A DNA stretch of 64,000 nucleotides from Prionace glauca (Eukaryota; Chordata; Chondrichthyes; Carcharhiniformes; Carcharhinidae). A program made the position numbers and the translations under genes. Position 1 is the first letter of the stretch. The number at the start of each line of letters is the position of its first letter. The notes beneath the pieces are model-generated. The model had not been told where the DNA came from. It saw nothing but the letters and a program-made list of their open reading frames with translations, and did not search any database. Positions 10,840 to 20,975 of the stretch are shown piece after piece. Location: the NCBI GenBank assembly GCA_037974335.1, contig CM075760.1:42846103-42910102 (forward strand), given 5' to 3'.

Positions 10840-11583
10840 GTTGTCCATGGCTGACCCTCGCAGGTCCAAAGGTATATGAGGGCCTCGAACCTCACTATCG
10901 ACATAACTGTCCTGGTGAAGTGTGTGCCTCGCAGGTCTGGTGCTCTCTGCTGCATGAATCGTATGATCCCTACAGAAGGAAGGAGGTAATTAGGCCCATC
11001 GAGCCTGCACTGACAATAATCACACCCAGGCCCTATTCACATAACACCAAATATTTATCATCCTAATCCCCCTGACACTGGGGTTAATTTACCATAGCTG
11101 GTCAACTTAACCCGCACATCTTTGGTCTGTGGGAGGAAAGCGGAGCACCCGGAGGAAACCCTGGCAGACACAGGGAGAACATGTAATCTTCATACAGACA
11201 ATGATCTGAGGCCGGAATTTAACCCACATCCCTGGGGTTGTGAGGAAGCATTGCGAACCACTGAGCCATCATGACAACCTCAGGTGAGGGCTTCAAACCT
11301 CACGCTTTCTATATCACTGCCTCCCTGTGAAACAAATCCCTCACAGGTCCGATGCTGTCCACTGCCCAAAGGTGAGTGAGGGCTTTGATCCTCACACTCT
11401 CTTCAATCACTTTCCCGGTGAAACATATTCCTCCTATCCGGTGCTTTTCCCTGCCCAAGGGTGAGTGATAGCCTTAACCCTCACACTCTCCATATCACTG
11501 ACTGGGGGAGCTCGTCTCTCACAGGTTCACTACCCTCCGCTGCCTGAGTCTGTTTGATAGCCTCGAACTGCACGCTGTCTTAT
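10840..11583. repeat. Degenerate ~90-bp minisatellite split by a SINE (unit 1)
   Basis: Four to five units of about 89-91 bp, each with GGTGAGTGAGGGCTT-like start, CCTCACACTCT middle and GTGAAACA...TGCTGTCCACTGCCCAA end. Units begin near 11283, 11372 and 11461, and another lies before the SINE (10856-10955). A minus-strand SINE interrupts it, and the private CR1 (11584) cuts its last unit. Confidence 0.78.
10960..11278 (-). mobile_element. tRNA-derived SINE, minus strand, in minisatellite (unit 1)
   Basis: Reverse orientation: tail side CTACAGAAGGAAGG, body TTTGGTCTGTGGGAGGAAAG and GAGAACATGTAATCTTCATA, tRNA-like head at AACCACTGAGCCATCATGA. Diverged from the plus-strand SINE at 2157. Confidence 0.82.
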
Positions 11584-13811
11584 AAGAACATAAGAACATA
11601 AGAAATAGGAGCAGGAGTAGGCCATCCAAACCTTCGAGCCTGCCCCGCCATTCAATAAGATCATGGCTGATCTGTCGTGGCTCAGCTCCACCTTCTCGCC
11701 CTCTCCCCATAACCCTTAATCCCTTCTCTTATCAAAAACCCATCAACCCGTTTCTTAAAAATATTTAGCGAGGCAGCCTCCACCACTTCAACGGGCGGAG
11801 AATTCCAGAGATTCACCACCCTTTGAGTGAAGAAGTTCCTCCTCAACTCTGTTCTAAACCGCTTCCCCTATATCTTCAGGCTATGCCCCCTAGTCCTACT
11901 GTCTTTTTTGAGCGGGAAGAGTCTCTCCACCTCTATCCTATCCATCCCATTCATCATCTTATACGTCTCAATGAGATCTCCCCTCATTCTTCTAAACTCT
12001 AACGAGTACAAGCCTAGTTTATTCAGCCTCTCCTCATAGCTCAATCCCCTCAACTCCGGTATCAGCCTAGTAAACCTCCTCTGCACTCCCTCCAGGCCCA
12101 AAATATCCTTGCGCAGGTGCGGCGCCCAAAACTGCACACAGTACTCCAGCTGCGGCCTCACCAATGCCCTATACAGCTGCAGCAAGACCTCCCTACTTTT
12201 ATATTCAATCCCCCTCGCTATGAAGGCCAGCATCCCATTCGCCTTCCTGACCACCTGCTGCTCCTGCAAGCTGGGTTTTTGCGACTCATGCACAAGAACC
12301 CCGAGGTCCTTCTGCACCGTCGCCTGCTGCAGTTTTTCGCCACGTAAGTAATAGTCCTTCCTAACATTCCTCCTACCAAAGTGGACCACCTCACACTTGC
12401 CAACATTAAATTCCATTTGCCATTTCCTGGCCCATTCGCCCAGCCTATCTAGATCCTTCTGCAGACTCTCCACACCCTCCTCACAATTTGCCTTTCCCCC
12501 AGTCTTGGTGTCATCAGCAAATTTCGACACCCTGCACTCGGTTCCCTCCTCCAGATCATCTATATAAATGGTAAATAGCTGAGGCCCCAGCACCGACCCC
12601 TGGGGCACCCCACTAGTCACCAACCGCCAATCCGAATAGCACCCATTGACCCCCACTCTCTGCCTCCTATTTGACAACCAATCCTCTATCCACGCTAACA
12701 CCCTACCCCCAACTCCATGTCCCCTGAGTTTCTGAAATAACCTCTTGTGAGGTACCTTGTCAAACGCCTTCTGAAAATCCAGAAAGACCACATCCACCGG
12801 CTCTCCTCTATCCACTGCCCTAGACACATCCTCATAGAACTCCAGTAAATTTGTCAGACACGACTTCCCTTTAATGAAACCGTGTTGCGTCCGCCCTATC
12901 AAGCAATTCCCCTCAAGATGCCTCGCTATTTCCTCCTTAATGACGGATTCTAACATTTTACCTACCACAGACGTTAAACTAACCGGCCTATAATTCCACG
13001 CCTTTTGCCTGGCACCCTTCTTAAACAACGGCGTAACATTAGCCGTTTTCCAATCTTCCGGCACTTCCCCGGAATCCAGCGACGTTTGGAAAATAACCAC
13101 CAAGGCATCCACTATCACCTCCGCCATTTCTTTCAGAACCCTCGGATGCATTCCATCCGGTTCTGGGGACTTGTCCACAATCAGCCCCTCTAGTCTGTCG
13201 AGCACCACCTCTCTAGTAACAGTAATGTCATTAGGACCCTCCATTCCTACCACCTTTCCATCGCTAACATCTGGCAAATTATTCACGTCCTCCTCCGTGA
13301 AGACAGAAACAAAAAAGTTATTCAAGACCTTAGCCATATCCCCATCCCCTACCACTAGCTCCCCTTTCTCATCCTCTAAAGGACCAACGTTCACCCTAGC
13401 CAGCCTCTTCCTTTTTATATATTTATAAAAACTCTTGCTATCCTTTTTTATATTAAGTGCTAGCCCAGCCTCATAGCTTCTCCTACCCTCCTTTATCAAT
13501 TTCTTTGTCAATCTTTGTTGACATTTAAACCTTTCCCAATCCTCTTCTCGTCCACTGCTCTTAGCTACTCTAAACTCCTCCGCTTTTAATTTAACACTTT
13601 CCTTCACCTCCTTCGTTATCCACGGCTTATTACCTCTCCTCCTACTGTCCTTTTTAACCATCGGAATAAATTTCTGCTGAGCACCAAGAAAGATCTCCTT
13701 AAAGATCCTCCACTGCTCCTCAGCAGACCTACCTTCCAACGCACTCCCCCAGTCCACATTCGCCAATTCTTCTCTCATCCTACCATACTCCCCTCTATTC
13801 AAACAAAGGAC
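11584..13811 (-). mobile_element. CR1 LINE with long reverse-transcriptase frame, private to unit 1
   Basis: A 2.2-kb, 5'-truncated CR1 in minus orientation with AAGAACAT tail repeats at 11584. The frame from about 13811 down to 11868 codes for about 648 residues of ORF2 (the open frame runs on into flanking DNA up to 13883). It holds the linker (REELANVDWG), the RT domain with DFQKAFDKVPH (first catalytic Asp), TSGVPQGSVLGP and the active-site FADD, then the C-terminal RRFTRLIPELRGLSYEERL region. The endonuclease and ORF1 are missing. The frame ends at a TAG after GHSLKI; sibling copies continue with a further roughly 65 codons, so this is one late stop. The length of the open frame suggests a young insertion. 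Confidence 0.93.
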
Positions 13812-13821
13812 GCGTGTCCGG

Positions 13822-14170
13822 GAATGGTAGGTGCAGGAAGGATGTTCCCAATAGTGGGGGCGTCCAGAACCAGGGTCTATCATCTAAAGATACTGGGTAA
13901 ACCTTTTAGGACTGAGATGAGGGGAAATTATTTCAGCGAGTGGTAAGCCTGTGGAATTCACTACCGTGGAAAGCAGTTGAGGCCAAAACATTGTGTGTTT
14001 TCGAACAGGAGTTAGACATAGCTCTTGGTGCGAAGGGGATGAAAGGAAAGACGGAATGGCAGGATCAAGCTACTGAATTGGATGATCAGCCATGATCATA
14101 ATCAATGGAGAAGCAGGCTCAAAGAGACGAATGGCCTACTCGTGCTCCGAGTATCTATGTTTCTATGATC
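13822..14170 (+). mobile_element. CR1 3' end with TTTCTATG tail (unit 1)
   Basis: Plus strand. Contains the LINE C-terminal end (AAACCTTTTAGGACTGAGAT, GTGGAATTCACTACCGTGG) and closes with GGCCTACTCGTGCTCC and TCTATGTTTCTATG tail repeats. It stops 260 bp before receptor exon 2. Confidence 0.82.
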
Positions 14171-14429
14171 AATGTCTCTGCTGAGCACCCCATCACCCTG
14201 CACTGCCAGTTACCACTATTGCCTCCTGCCCTTTCTCTCCTCCAGTTTTTGATGTTAAATATTTCCTTCCTGTGTCGCACAGATCATCCCATTGGTTGTT
14301 CCAGGTTCATTGACTTCAATTCCTCAAAAAATAGATTAACACATCAGAAAATCTCAAAATCTCCTCATTCAAACTTACTTTGTTTCCGGCCTGATGTGTG
14401 AATTAATTATTTATTTCCCTTCTTTACAG

Positions 14430-15331
14430 TGAACATCGTAACGATTGTTATCCTCATCCGTAAAAACTGTGGTCTCTCCAGATGTGTCACTTCTTACCTG
14501 GTGGCCATGGCTTTGGCAGATCTACTGGTTATCATTCTCGACTTGATAATGAGACAGATTCCGATTGTTTTTGAGGAGCATTTTCTTTACCTGCGGTATA
14601 TCCGTGTGTGTAACATCCACGCCGTCCTGCTTTATGCAGCCACTGACTGTTCTGTCTGGTTCACTGTCAGTTTCACCTTTGATCGATTTGTGGCCATTTG
14701 CTGCCAGAAACTGAAAAAGAAATATTGCAGTGAGAAAACGGCAGTGGTGGTTCTGGGAACAGTGACAGTGCTGAGCTGTTTAAAGAACATTTTCTGGTGT
14801 TTTATGTTATTGGGTGGGTATGTGCTCTTGAATGACCCCTGGTTTTGTGAGGTAACAGGCACTGTTCTGTTGTCCCCAGTCTGGGGCACAGTCGAGTTCG
14901 CCCACAACATTCTAACCCCGTGTGTCCCATTTGTCCTGATTCTGTTGTTCAATATTATCACTGTCAGGCACATTTTAGTGAGTAGCAGAGCCCGCAGGAG
15001 ACTTCGGGCTCAAAGCAGGGGGGAGAGTCCCAAAGACACACAGATGGAAAGTCGAAGGAAATCCATCATTTTGCTATTTGTTATCTCAGCCAATTTCATC
15101 CTGTTATGGTCAGTGTTAATGTTTTATTCGGTATGGAAGCGTATGTTCAATTTGGGACATAAAGCGGTATTTCTCGATGGCTTTGTGATGGAACTGGCCT
15201 TCATGCTGCAGCTCCTGAGTTGCTGCACCAACACTGGAATATATGCCGTCACCCAGACGAAGTTCAGGCAGCAGTTGAAGAATGTGCTGATGAATTCATT
15301 TACTCCAATTCTCCATTTCATTAAAAGATAA
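14430..15331 (+). CDS. GPR139-like receptor copy 1, exon 2 (TM1 end to C-terminus)
   Basis: Acceptor TTTACAG at 14423-14429 opens a 902-nt exon coding for about 299 residues of a seven-helix receptor. Counting the split codon as 1: TM1 end 2-10 with GLSRC at 15-19; TM2 with its conserved Asp at 31; TM3 Cys at 61 and DRF at 85-87 in place of DRY; TM4 about 104-127; ECL2 Cys at 140, partner of the TM3 Cys; TM5 about 160-183; TM6 about 211-234, lacking CWxP; TM7 about 253-275 with TNTGIY in place of NPxxY. These degenerate motifs match the GPR139-like family expanded in sharks. It should sit in the plasma membrane and couple to G proteins; the ligand is unknown. The frame is intact. The intron before it is 12461 nt. 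Confidence 0.9.
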
Positions 15332-16840
15332 GAAGAATGGTGTCACCCACATCTTCCAGAAATTTCTAATTTCATTCCACATTACAAGGAGGGGAATGGG
15401 GGAAAATCCCTTTGCATCCTCCCCTCCTATTCCAGGACAACTTTACTCCTAAACAGGATGACGGAGTGTGTCATGCAAATTAACGACCAGACTAAAAACT
15501 AGAACAAAATATTGAATTTCACGCAGAAGAGCCAAGACTTCAGTATGAAACTAGAAGATGGAAGAGGGGCTTTCAGGGAGTTAATTCATCCACAAAGTTT
15601 ACTGTCCCATGAATAATACAAGTGCATGTTTTTTCAAATTTGATAAAAATGTGTCGGCAGCCAATACTTTTGGCAGCTGTGTTCAAATGCATTTCACATA
15701 AGCCCAGGCTTTTCTGGAAAAATATCTTTGAAAATGACTTTTCTCCAGTCTATATTTTCTGCTAAATGAAAAAAAAATCAATATGTATGATCACGGGAGC
15801 TCGATACAGGCTAAGACCCAACACAGAAAATTGGTCTAAGGGACTGTGTAGAATGAACTTCAAGAAAGAGATCACATCCACAACCCATGAGCTCAGAGTG
15901 GAAGCTTTGTTTAAGCGAGTCATTTGGAAAATCTGGTATGGATTTCAAAATGCAAGCCACTCATGGAAAGCATTATTGTGAAAGGAGATTGCAAAGCATG
16001 CTTTTTTGGGGAGTGGAGTTTGGAAACTCTTACGTGACAATGGCCTGCGGGGGGGCGGGGGTGAATTCTGAGGAGACATCCACTTGAAGTTCAGAGCGGA
16101 CACCACAGCCATCTCCTGTGTTTATAGGGGATTGTGTTACAGAGAACCGTTGTCAGTTAAAGATTATACTTTATCATCCAAGTTAACCTTAAAATCAGTG
16201 TAACTTTGGCTAAAGATTACAATTCCTTTTAAAAATACAGCTAACATTCATTTTAAAATCGGAAAATTCATGTTTAAATCAGAATTGTTTGTTTAAATCT
16301 CTGAATTACAAGTAAATCAAAATTACTTGTTTAAATCTCTTACTGCATTCACATGTACAGACTGTTCCCTTGTCAGCCCCACAGTGGGCGCCATTGTTTT
16401 TGAACTTTGCTGCTTTTCTGGGTGAACTCCAGCTCTCCATTCCTCCGGCAGCGTCACCGCTCAAACTGAGTCTTTCTCCAACCTGCGCTGCTAATCTCAC
16501 ACTTACTGTTTCTGAGTGAAAACCACCTCCACTTCATTGGCGTTGGAAGAGTTTACTGCTGCATTCAATTGAACTTTTTCTTGTAATTGAGCCCGAGATT
16601 TGGACCCAGATCAGAGAGATATTTGTGTCAGTAGAAACAATAAAATTTACCCCATTAACAGCCAGATTTTAACCCGCATCAGCATTTTGTACCATCAGCG
16701 CTTTGTAGCCGATTGCTCTCTTCTTTTTTGTTCTTCACATGTGACATTTCCAAGTCAGATGCTAAAGAGGAAATCTCTCTGTTACTGATTCTGACAGAAC
16801 TGAAAGTAACGCAGGATTGTTCTACAGCAATAAATCTACA
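15332..16840. other. Receptor 3' flank, no recognised gene (unit 1; also 33621-35132 and 52413-53922)
   Basis: About 1.5 kb conserved in all three units. Probable 3' UTR and spacer; a polyadenylation-type AATAAA occurs near 16638 and again near 16829. It holds an AT-rich stretch with repeated TTTAAATC motifs (16250-16340) and a poly-G run near 16050. Short open frames here are not conserved in a coding manner. Confidence 0.5.
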
Positions 16841-16912
16841 TTCCCTGACCGGGAATCGAACCTGGACCGTGGTGGTAAGAGCGCCGAATCCTAACCAATG
16901 GACAACCAGTGA
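16841..16912 (-). pseudogene. tRNA-Glu-like sequence, anticodon position CTT (unit 1)
   Basis: A 72-nt match to the tRNA-Glu body on the minus strand. Box B GGTTCGATTCC is intact and the acceptor arms mostly pair (TCACTGG with the TCAGGGA side), but box A is damaged (GGTTGTCCATTGG). The anticodon loop reads CTCTTAC, so the triplet is CTT (Lys) instead of the Glu CTC; only three of five anticodon-stem pairs form. Most likely a decayed tRNA gene or pseudogene carried along with the cassette. Confidence 0.72.
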
Positions 16913-17559
16913 ATGTGATCCAACCTGTTTACAATATTAATTTATCCACGAATCACCTGCTTTTTATTTTATTTCGGGTTTTTTATTCACCAAATGCAAG
17001 TTTATCCTTCAAATTGTCATGTTTATAACACACACAAGTGATTGCTTCAGCCAATGAAAGCAGCGAATCCTCTTAGCTGGAACATGAAATAGACAGTGAG
17101 CTGCTTATGTGACACTTGCAGTTTCCAACCCCCAACAAACTCATCACTGCGGCCTCTGTGAAACTTACAGGGTAACACACTGCAGGCATTCATCACGGAG
17201 AGCAACTGACACAAGTCATTACAAAACACTGTCATGTCAATTCTCTTTCTGTTTCTGTCGCTTCCTCTCATTCAGCTCCCTCTGGCTGTCCAGCTCCCAG
17301 GGTCAGTTGCCTACTTGATATAGACACAGACAGTTGGTGAACCCGAGCTTTGCCTGGAAAGCAGGGAAAGCGAATATATGACACACGGCATTGAGAGGAG
17401 ATGGAGCTTTAAAAAGACAGTACAAAGAGACACAGATATCCCATCTTCCTGATCCAGTTACTGATGTCGGGAATGTACACAGTGCGAATTATCCACTGTC
17501 ACACTCTCCTTCCAGCCTTGAGCACGGAGTTAAGTCTTGAAATGTTTGAAGCCTTGTTA
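16913..17559. other. Spacer without recognised gene (unit 1; also 35205-35850 and 53995-54640)
   Basis: Conserved among units; AT-rich at the left (TTTTATTTTATTTCGGG). No exon, RNA or repeat that I can name. One isolated heptamer CACAGTG near 17475 has no nonamer, so it is not a recombination signal. Confidence 0.45.
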
Positions 17560-18165
17560 CAGTAATTCATGGTTTTGTGGAGACCACATTTGGAATAGTG
17601 TGGGCAGTTTGGATCCCCGCGTTTTAGACAGAATAAAAGCAAAATCTGAGGATGATCATCATTTCTTGCCATTCAGCTATCTAAATTTTACTATTTCATA
17701 ACTTTTCTTGTTTTGCCATTAACTGCTTTCTCTTTCCCCTGTTGCCTTCTCTGTTCATTGTTATCTCTTTATTTGATGTTATTTCCTATTTTTTTCGCCT
17801 CATTCTCTTCAGAATCCCCAGATTCCCTATATATCGGGTTTCTTGGTAACTGTGAGCAGTTCTCAGTTTGTGTGTGTGTAACCTTGAGTTTCATTAAGTT
17901 TTAGTCTTCCATTCTGTGTATCCGTGCAAATTTCTGGCATTCAAGCTTTGTTTTTAAGGCCGAATTATTTCATGAGGAAAGGTTAGAGAGACAAAGTTAT
18001 AGCCGCTGGAATTCAGAGTAAGAGTAGGCTACTTGATTGATATGTATAAAATACAAAGGGGTCTTGACAAGGCGGATGTGAAGAGGATAGTTCCTCTTCT
18101 GGGTAAATCTGTAACTAGGTATCACTGTTTCAAAGTAGGGATTCGCCCATTTAAAATACCACTGC
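17560..18165 (+). mobile_element. Scraps of an old CR1-type LINE, plus strand (unit 1)
   Basis: Two separated pieces read in LINE order on the plus strand: a degenerate copy of the LRPHLEYCVQFGSP block (17570-17625) and the C-terminal LIDMYKIQRGLDKADVKRI block (18025-18090). About 350 bp of unrelated-looking AT-rich sequence lies between them. Old and inactive. Confidence 0.62.
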
Positions 18166-19379
18166 ACCACAGCCTCCTCTAATGTATGTCTGTATTTATC
18201 AATACTCATCTGTAGCAATGTCCTTCCTTGATGTATCTCTGCATCATTCACTGCTCTCAGACCGCATTCATCTTTGTCTCTCAGTTGGATTGTTTCTGTA
18301 ACATTCCGCTCAATCTCACCCCTGCCTATGTCAATGACTTTTATAGCTCTCTCAAAGTGTATCGGCGCATTGGGTGATATAGGAAGTGTACAGCTTAGGG
18401 GGTAAGGATATACTTGCCTGCATAGCACAGTTGAGCAAACGTTTAGACATGGAGAGTTAGCGAGCACTGAGCCGATGCTCTACAGAGGTCTCATTCAGCC
18501 ACCTAGTCTTTGAAATTTCGTAGATATTAAGTAGAGGGACCAGACAATGACAGGGCTGATCCACTGAAGGATTCCTAAAACAGTTCCATGGCTAAACATC
18601 TCAGATATTGCAGCATTGAATATAGGGAGCCATTGAGCTGATGCACAGCCTGGGCCACGCTCACCTGCATAGGAACATTGCTCAGGTGTTAAACAGGAAG
18701 TATGTACAGGGAGAGGAAAACATACCTTTCAAGTTATCACCAGTTTACACTTGTATATTGCTCAGACCTACCTTACAGTCACATTCTTTGACCTGCTGCA
18801 CTATTTTGATCGCTGCTTATTTCTCGGTTCTCAAATTGAACTGTTTTTCGAAATACATTTCTCCCCACCTGTTCTATCTTGTGTTCACTTCCTCAACCAC
18901 ATCTTCATCACTCTCTTTGTCAGCCGGAGATATCCCCTACCGCCCCGCCCCCTTTTCTATCGTCCCATTCCCGGGTTAAATTTCACAGCTCCGGAATCGA
19001 TGAGCTGCTGTCAGGCAGCTTTGAAACATTTTTAAATCTGAAGAACCTTCATTTGGTGAAACTGATCTTCCCAGATAAGCCTGAATTGAAGAAAATAACA
19101 ATTGGAAACGTAACACAAACTCTTTATCTGGTAGCTGCTCTCTCTCTCTTTCTCTCTCTCTCTTTCGCTGATTAACCTTTCAGTCTGATGGGATTCTGCT
19201 GTGTGTTGTCTCAGCCGATCCTGGATTGAATTGGGTGACAGTTTGATCCGAGGTTAATGTGGTTTCCTCTGGGTTGTGTCTGAGCGGCTGACAGCGCCGC
19301 TGCTCAATCTGACTGTTACTTTCTGCGATTCTCCACACAAACCTCAACAGATTGGAGCACCCAATGATAGGTGTGAAGC
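18166..19379. other. Spacer beside the V segment, with CT microsatellite (unit 1; also 36456-37672 and 55241-56446)
   Basis: No gene recognised. A CT-rich microsatellite (CTCTCTCTCTTTCTCTCTCT type) lies at about 19138-19165 and 37431-37458; unit 3 keeps only a short remnant near 56219-56231. Several open frames exist on both strands but none shows a known domain. Confidence 0.5.
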
Positions 19380-19418
19380 AGTTTTTGTACTGGGCAGAGA
19401 CTGATTTCTATCACTGTG
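19380..19418 (-). promoter_or_regulatory. V(D)J recombination signal, 23-bp spacer (unit 1)
   Basis: Minus strand: heptamer CACAGTG at 19418-19412, exactly 23 bp spacer, nonamer ACAAAAACT at 19388-19380 (consensus ACAAAAACC). It follows the V exon directly, and its type (23-RSS) is that of TCR V genes. It should be cut by RAG1/2, but the V exon beside it has a stop. Confidence 0.95.
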
Positions 19419-19987
19419 AGACTGAGAGCTCAGTAATAGCGGCCAGCGTCAGTCAGCTGCAGGCTCGAGATGGTTAAAAGAGTTAATTTAGCCGAGGTCT
19501 GGAGTTCAGCAGAGAAACGGGTTCCAAAACCTTTCCCTCTGTCTTCTTCTGTATTCCAGGATGTTTTCCACATAATGAACTGCAAATCCTTCTGTGGCTG
19601 CTGCCTGTACCAATATAAGATGTAGCCGCTTGCTGTAGTGCTGTAGGTACATCGGACAGTCACCGTTTCACCTTCTCTCCCCTCTAAAGACTGCGGCTGA
19701 GAAACAAAATCTCCATCACTCGGATCTGTAACGTGTTCAAAAAGAAGAACAAAAATCTAACTGTTAGATGTGCTGCTGAAATAATATTAACACTTTATAT
19801 TCACCGCGACATAACTGGAGTTATGAAATAAAAACAAATGATGGTGGAAATACACAGCAGGGTCAAGAACCACCACTGGGGAGAAGCAGAGCTAAAGGTT
19901 CAGATCGCGATAACATTTAACCAGATTGGAGTCATCCTTACTGATAAGAAACAGCCCGAACACAATGCAGACAGTGAGGAACTCCAT
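19419..19987 (-). pseudogene. TCR V gene segment copy 1 (TRAV/TRDV-like), stop at Cys104
   Basis: Leader exon 19987-19942 encodes MEFLTVCIVFGLFLI with donor A|GTAAGG; the intron is 216 nt; the V exon runs 19725-19419 after a TTACAG acceptor, phase 1. The V domain keeps the first Cys (VRCTY), the core Trp (ILYWYRQ) and the FR3 stretch LQLTDAGRYY. The second Cys codon TGC is TGA, so the chain stops where the disulfide partner and CDR3 should begin. YRQ, FSAEL and LTDAGRYY fit TCR alpha/delta V segments better than Ig V. Its promoter is also degraded (AGTGACTGTA, TTTTAGA). Transcription would run right to left. Confidence 0.9.
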
Positions 19988-20247
19988 GGCGGCTGCAGAG
20001 CCCGGGGCTGTGACTAACCTCTAAAAGTCCAAGCACTGCCGGAACAGAATCTGATTTTACAGTCACTTTCTGATCTCAATCTTCCCTCCAATCAACAATT
20101 TACAATCTACCCGTCATAGATTGAGATAAGATTTCAATGAGTTTCAGTGATCAGCTGAAGCTTTTTGACCTTCACTATTACATATCTGAGACTCAGTGAC
20201 TGAGTGGGTACAGTGTGTGGTGAGAGGGAAGAATCAGCTTCACTGAC

Positions 20248-20333
20248 AAGGCCATAAGAGATAGGAGCAGAATTAAACCATTCGGCCCATTCGTGTCCAT
20301 TCCACCATTCAATCATGGCCGATATGTTTAAAA
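20248..20333 (-). mobile_element. Short CR1 3' end (unit 1; also 38537-38618 and 57500-57585)
   Basis: The pattern ATAAGAGATAGGAGCAGAAT, then CATTCGGCCCATTC and ACCATTCAATCATGGC is a CR1 3' terminus in minus orientation with a single tail unit. Confidence 0.65.
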
Positions 20334-20334
20334 T

Positions 20335-20857
20335 CCCCGCAGAATCAGAGAATCCCTACAGTGCACAAGGAGGCCATCCGGCCCATCTAGTCTGAACCGG
20401 CCACAATTCTGAACCGAATATTCCAAGGATGTTGATTGGGTTGATTAGCCACGGTAAATTGCTCCTTAATGTCAAGGGGCTTAGAAGGTAAAAGTGTGGG
20501 GTTGCGGGGACAGCACAGAACCTGGGTGGGGTTGTTGTCGGTGCAGGCTCGATGGGTCAAATGTCCTCCTCCTGCACTGTAGGGATTGTATTCTGTGATT
20601 CAATCCCACTCAGGCCCATTACTGTAACGCCACATATTTAACATGCCATCCCCCTGGCACTAGGGTCAATTTGTCATGGGCAATCAATCTAACCCGCGTA
20701 TGGTTGGACTGTGGGAGGAAACAGGAACATCCGGAGGAGACCCACACAGACACGGGGAGAACGTGCAGACTCCACACATTCACCCGAGGCTGAAATCGAA
20801 CCGGGTCCCTGGCGCTATGGGGCAGCAGTGGTAATCATTGTGCCATAATGCCGCTCC
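20335..20857. mobile_element. SINE nested in an inverted SINE at the unit 1/unit 2 junction
   Basis: A minus-strand SINE (tail at 20340-20410, body and head 20605-20857 with TTGGACTGTGGGAGGAAACA and box-B complement GAAATCGAACCGGGTCCC) is split by the 3' part of a plus-strand SINE (about 20415-20604, GGTTGATTAGCCACGGTAAA to CTGCACTGTAGGGATTGT). The head extends into the start of the next cassette; bases 1-40 of the window are the same SINE head. Confidence 0.75.
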
Positions 20858-20975
20858 TGTGGGATTTCTCGACCCCAATTTCGTACTCCGACCCCATAAT
20901 CTTTGGTCCGTTTCCCAAGCAGAAATCCATCTATCTCTGACTTAAACATAATGATGTCCTCTATTTCTAAGATAT

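Larger units (their letters stand above)
1..20818. repeat. Tandem cassette, unit 1 (segmental duplication)
   Basis: First of three head-to-tail copies of a composite cassette: receptor exon 1, repeat-filled intron, receptor exon 2, tRNA-Glu-like sequence, V segment, nested SINEs. Its first base lines up with 20819 and 39104. It is about 2.5 kb longer than unit 2, mainly through a private 2.2-kb CR1 (11584-13811) and a private 0.44-kb CR1 piece (7167-7604). Its true left edge cannot be seen because the homology starts at base 1, so another unit may lie upstream. The order and orientation of parts agree throughout all three units. Confidence 0.95.

Noticed and set aside
14105-14401. Open frame just before receptor exon 2
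   Set aside because: It starts in the CR1 3' end and runs through intron sequence into a stop before the acceptor. No domain is seen.
14632-14973. 113-codon minus-strand frame in receptor exon 2
   Set aside because: Antisense shadow of the receptor coding sequence, present in all copies at the same place.
17475-17481. CACAGTG heptamer as a possible second recombination signal
   Set aside because: No nonamer at 12 or 23 bp and no V or J coding sequence beside it.
17997-18467. Minus-strand open frame of 156 codons, nearly identical in units 1 and 2 (36290-36760)
   Set aside because: Its last third lies opposite an old LINE C-terminal block, unit 3 keeps only 84 codons, and I recognise no domain. 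Similarity between units reflects the duplication, not coding constraint.
18751-19035. Hydrophobic plus-strand frame near the V segment, suggesting a membrane protein
   Set aside because: No splice context or known motif; the overlapping frames are equally open, and unit 3 has indels without regard to frame.
19136-19170. CT-rich run as a splicing polypyrimidine tract
   Set aside because: No AG acceptor followed by a plausible exon. It varies in length among units like a microsatellite.
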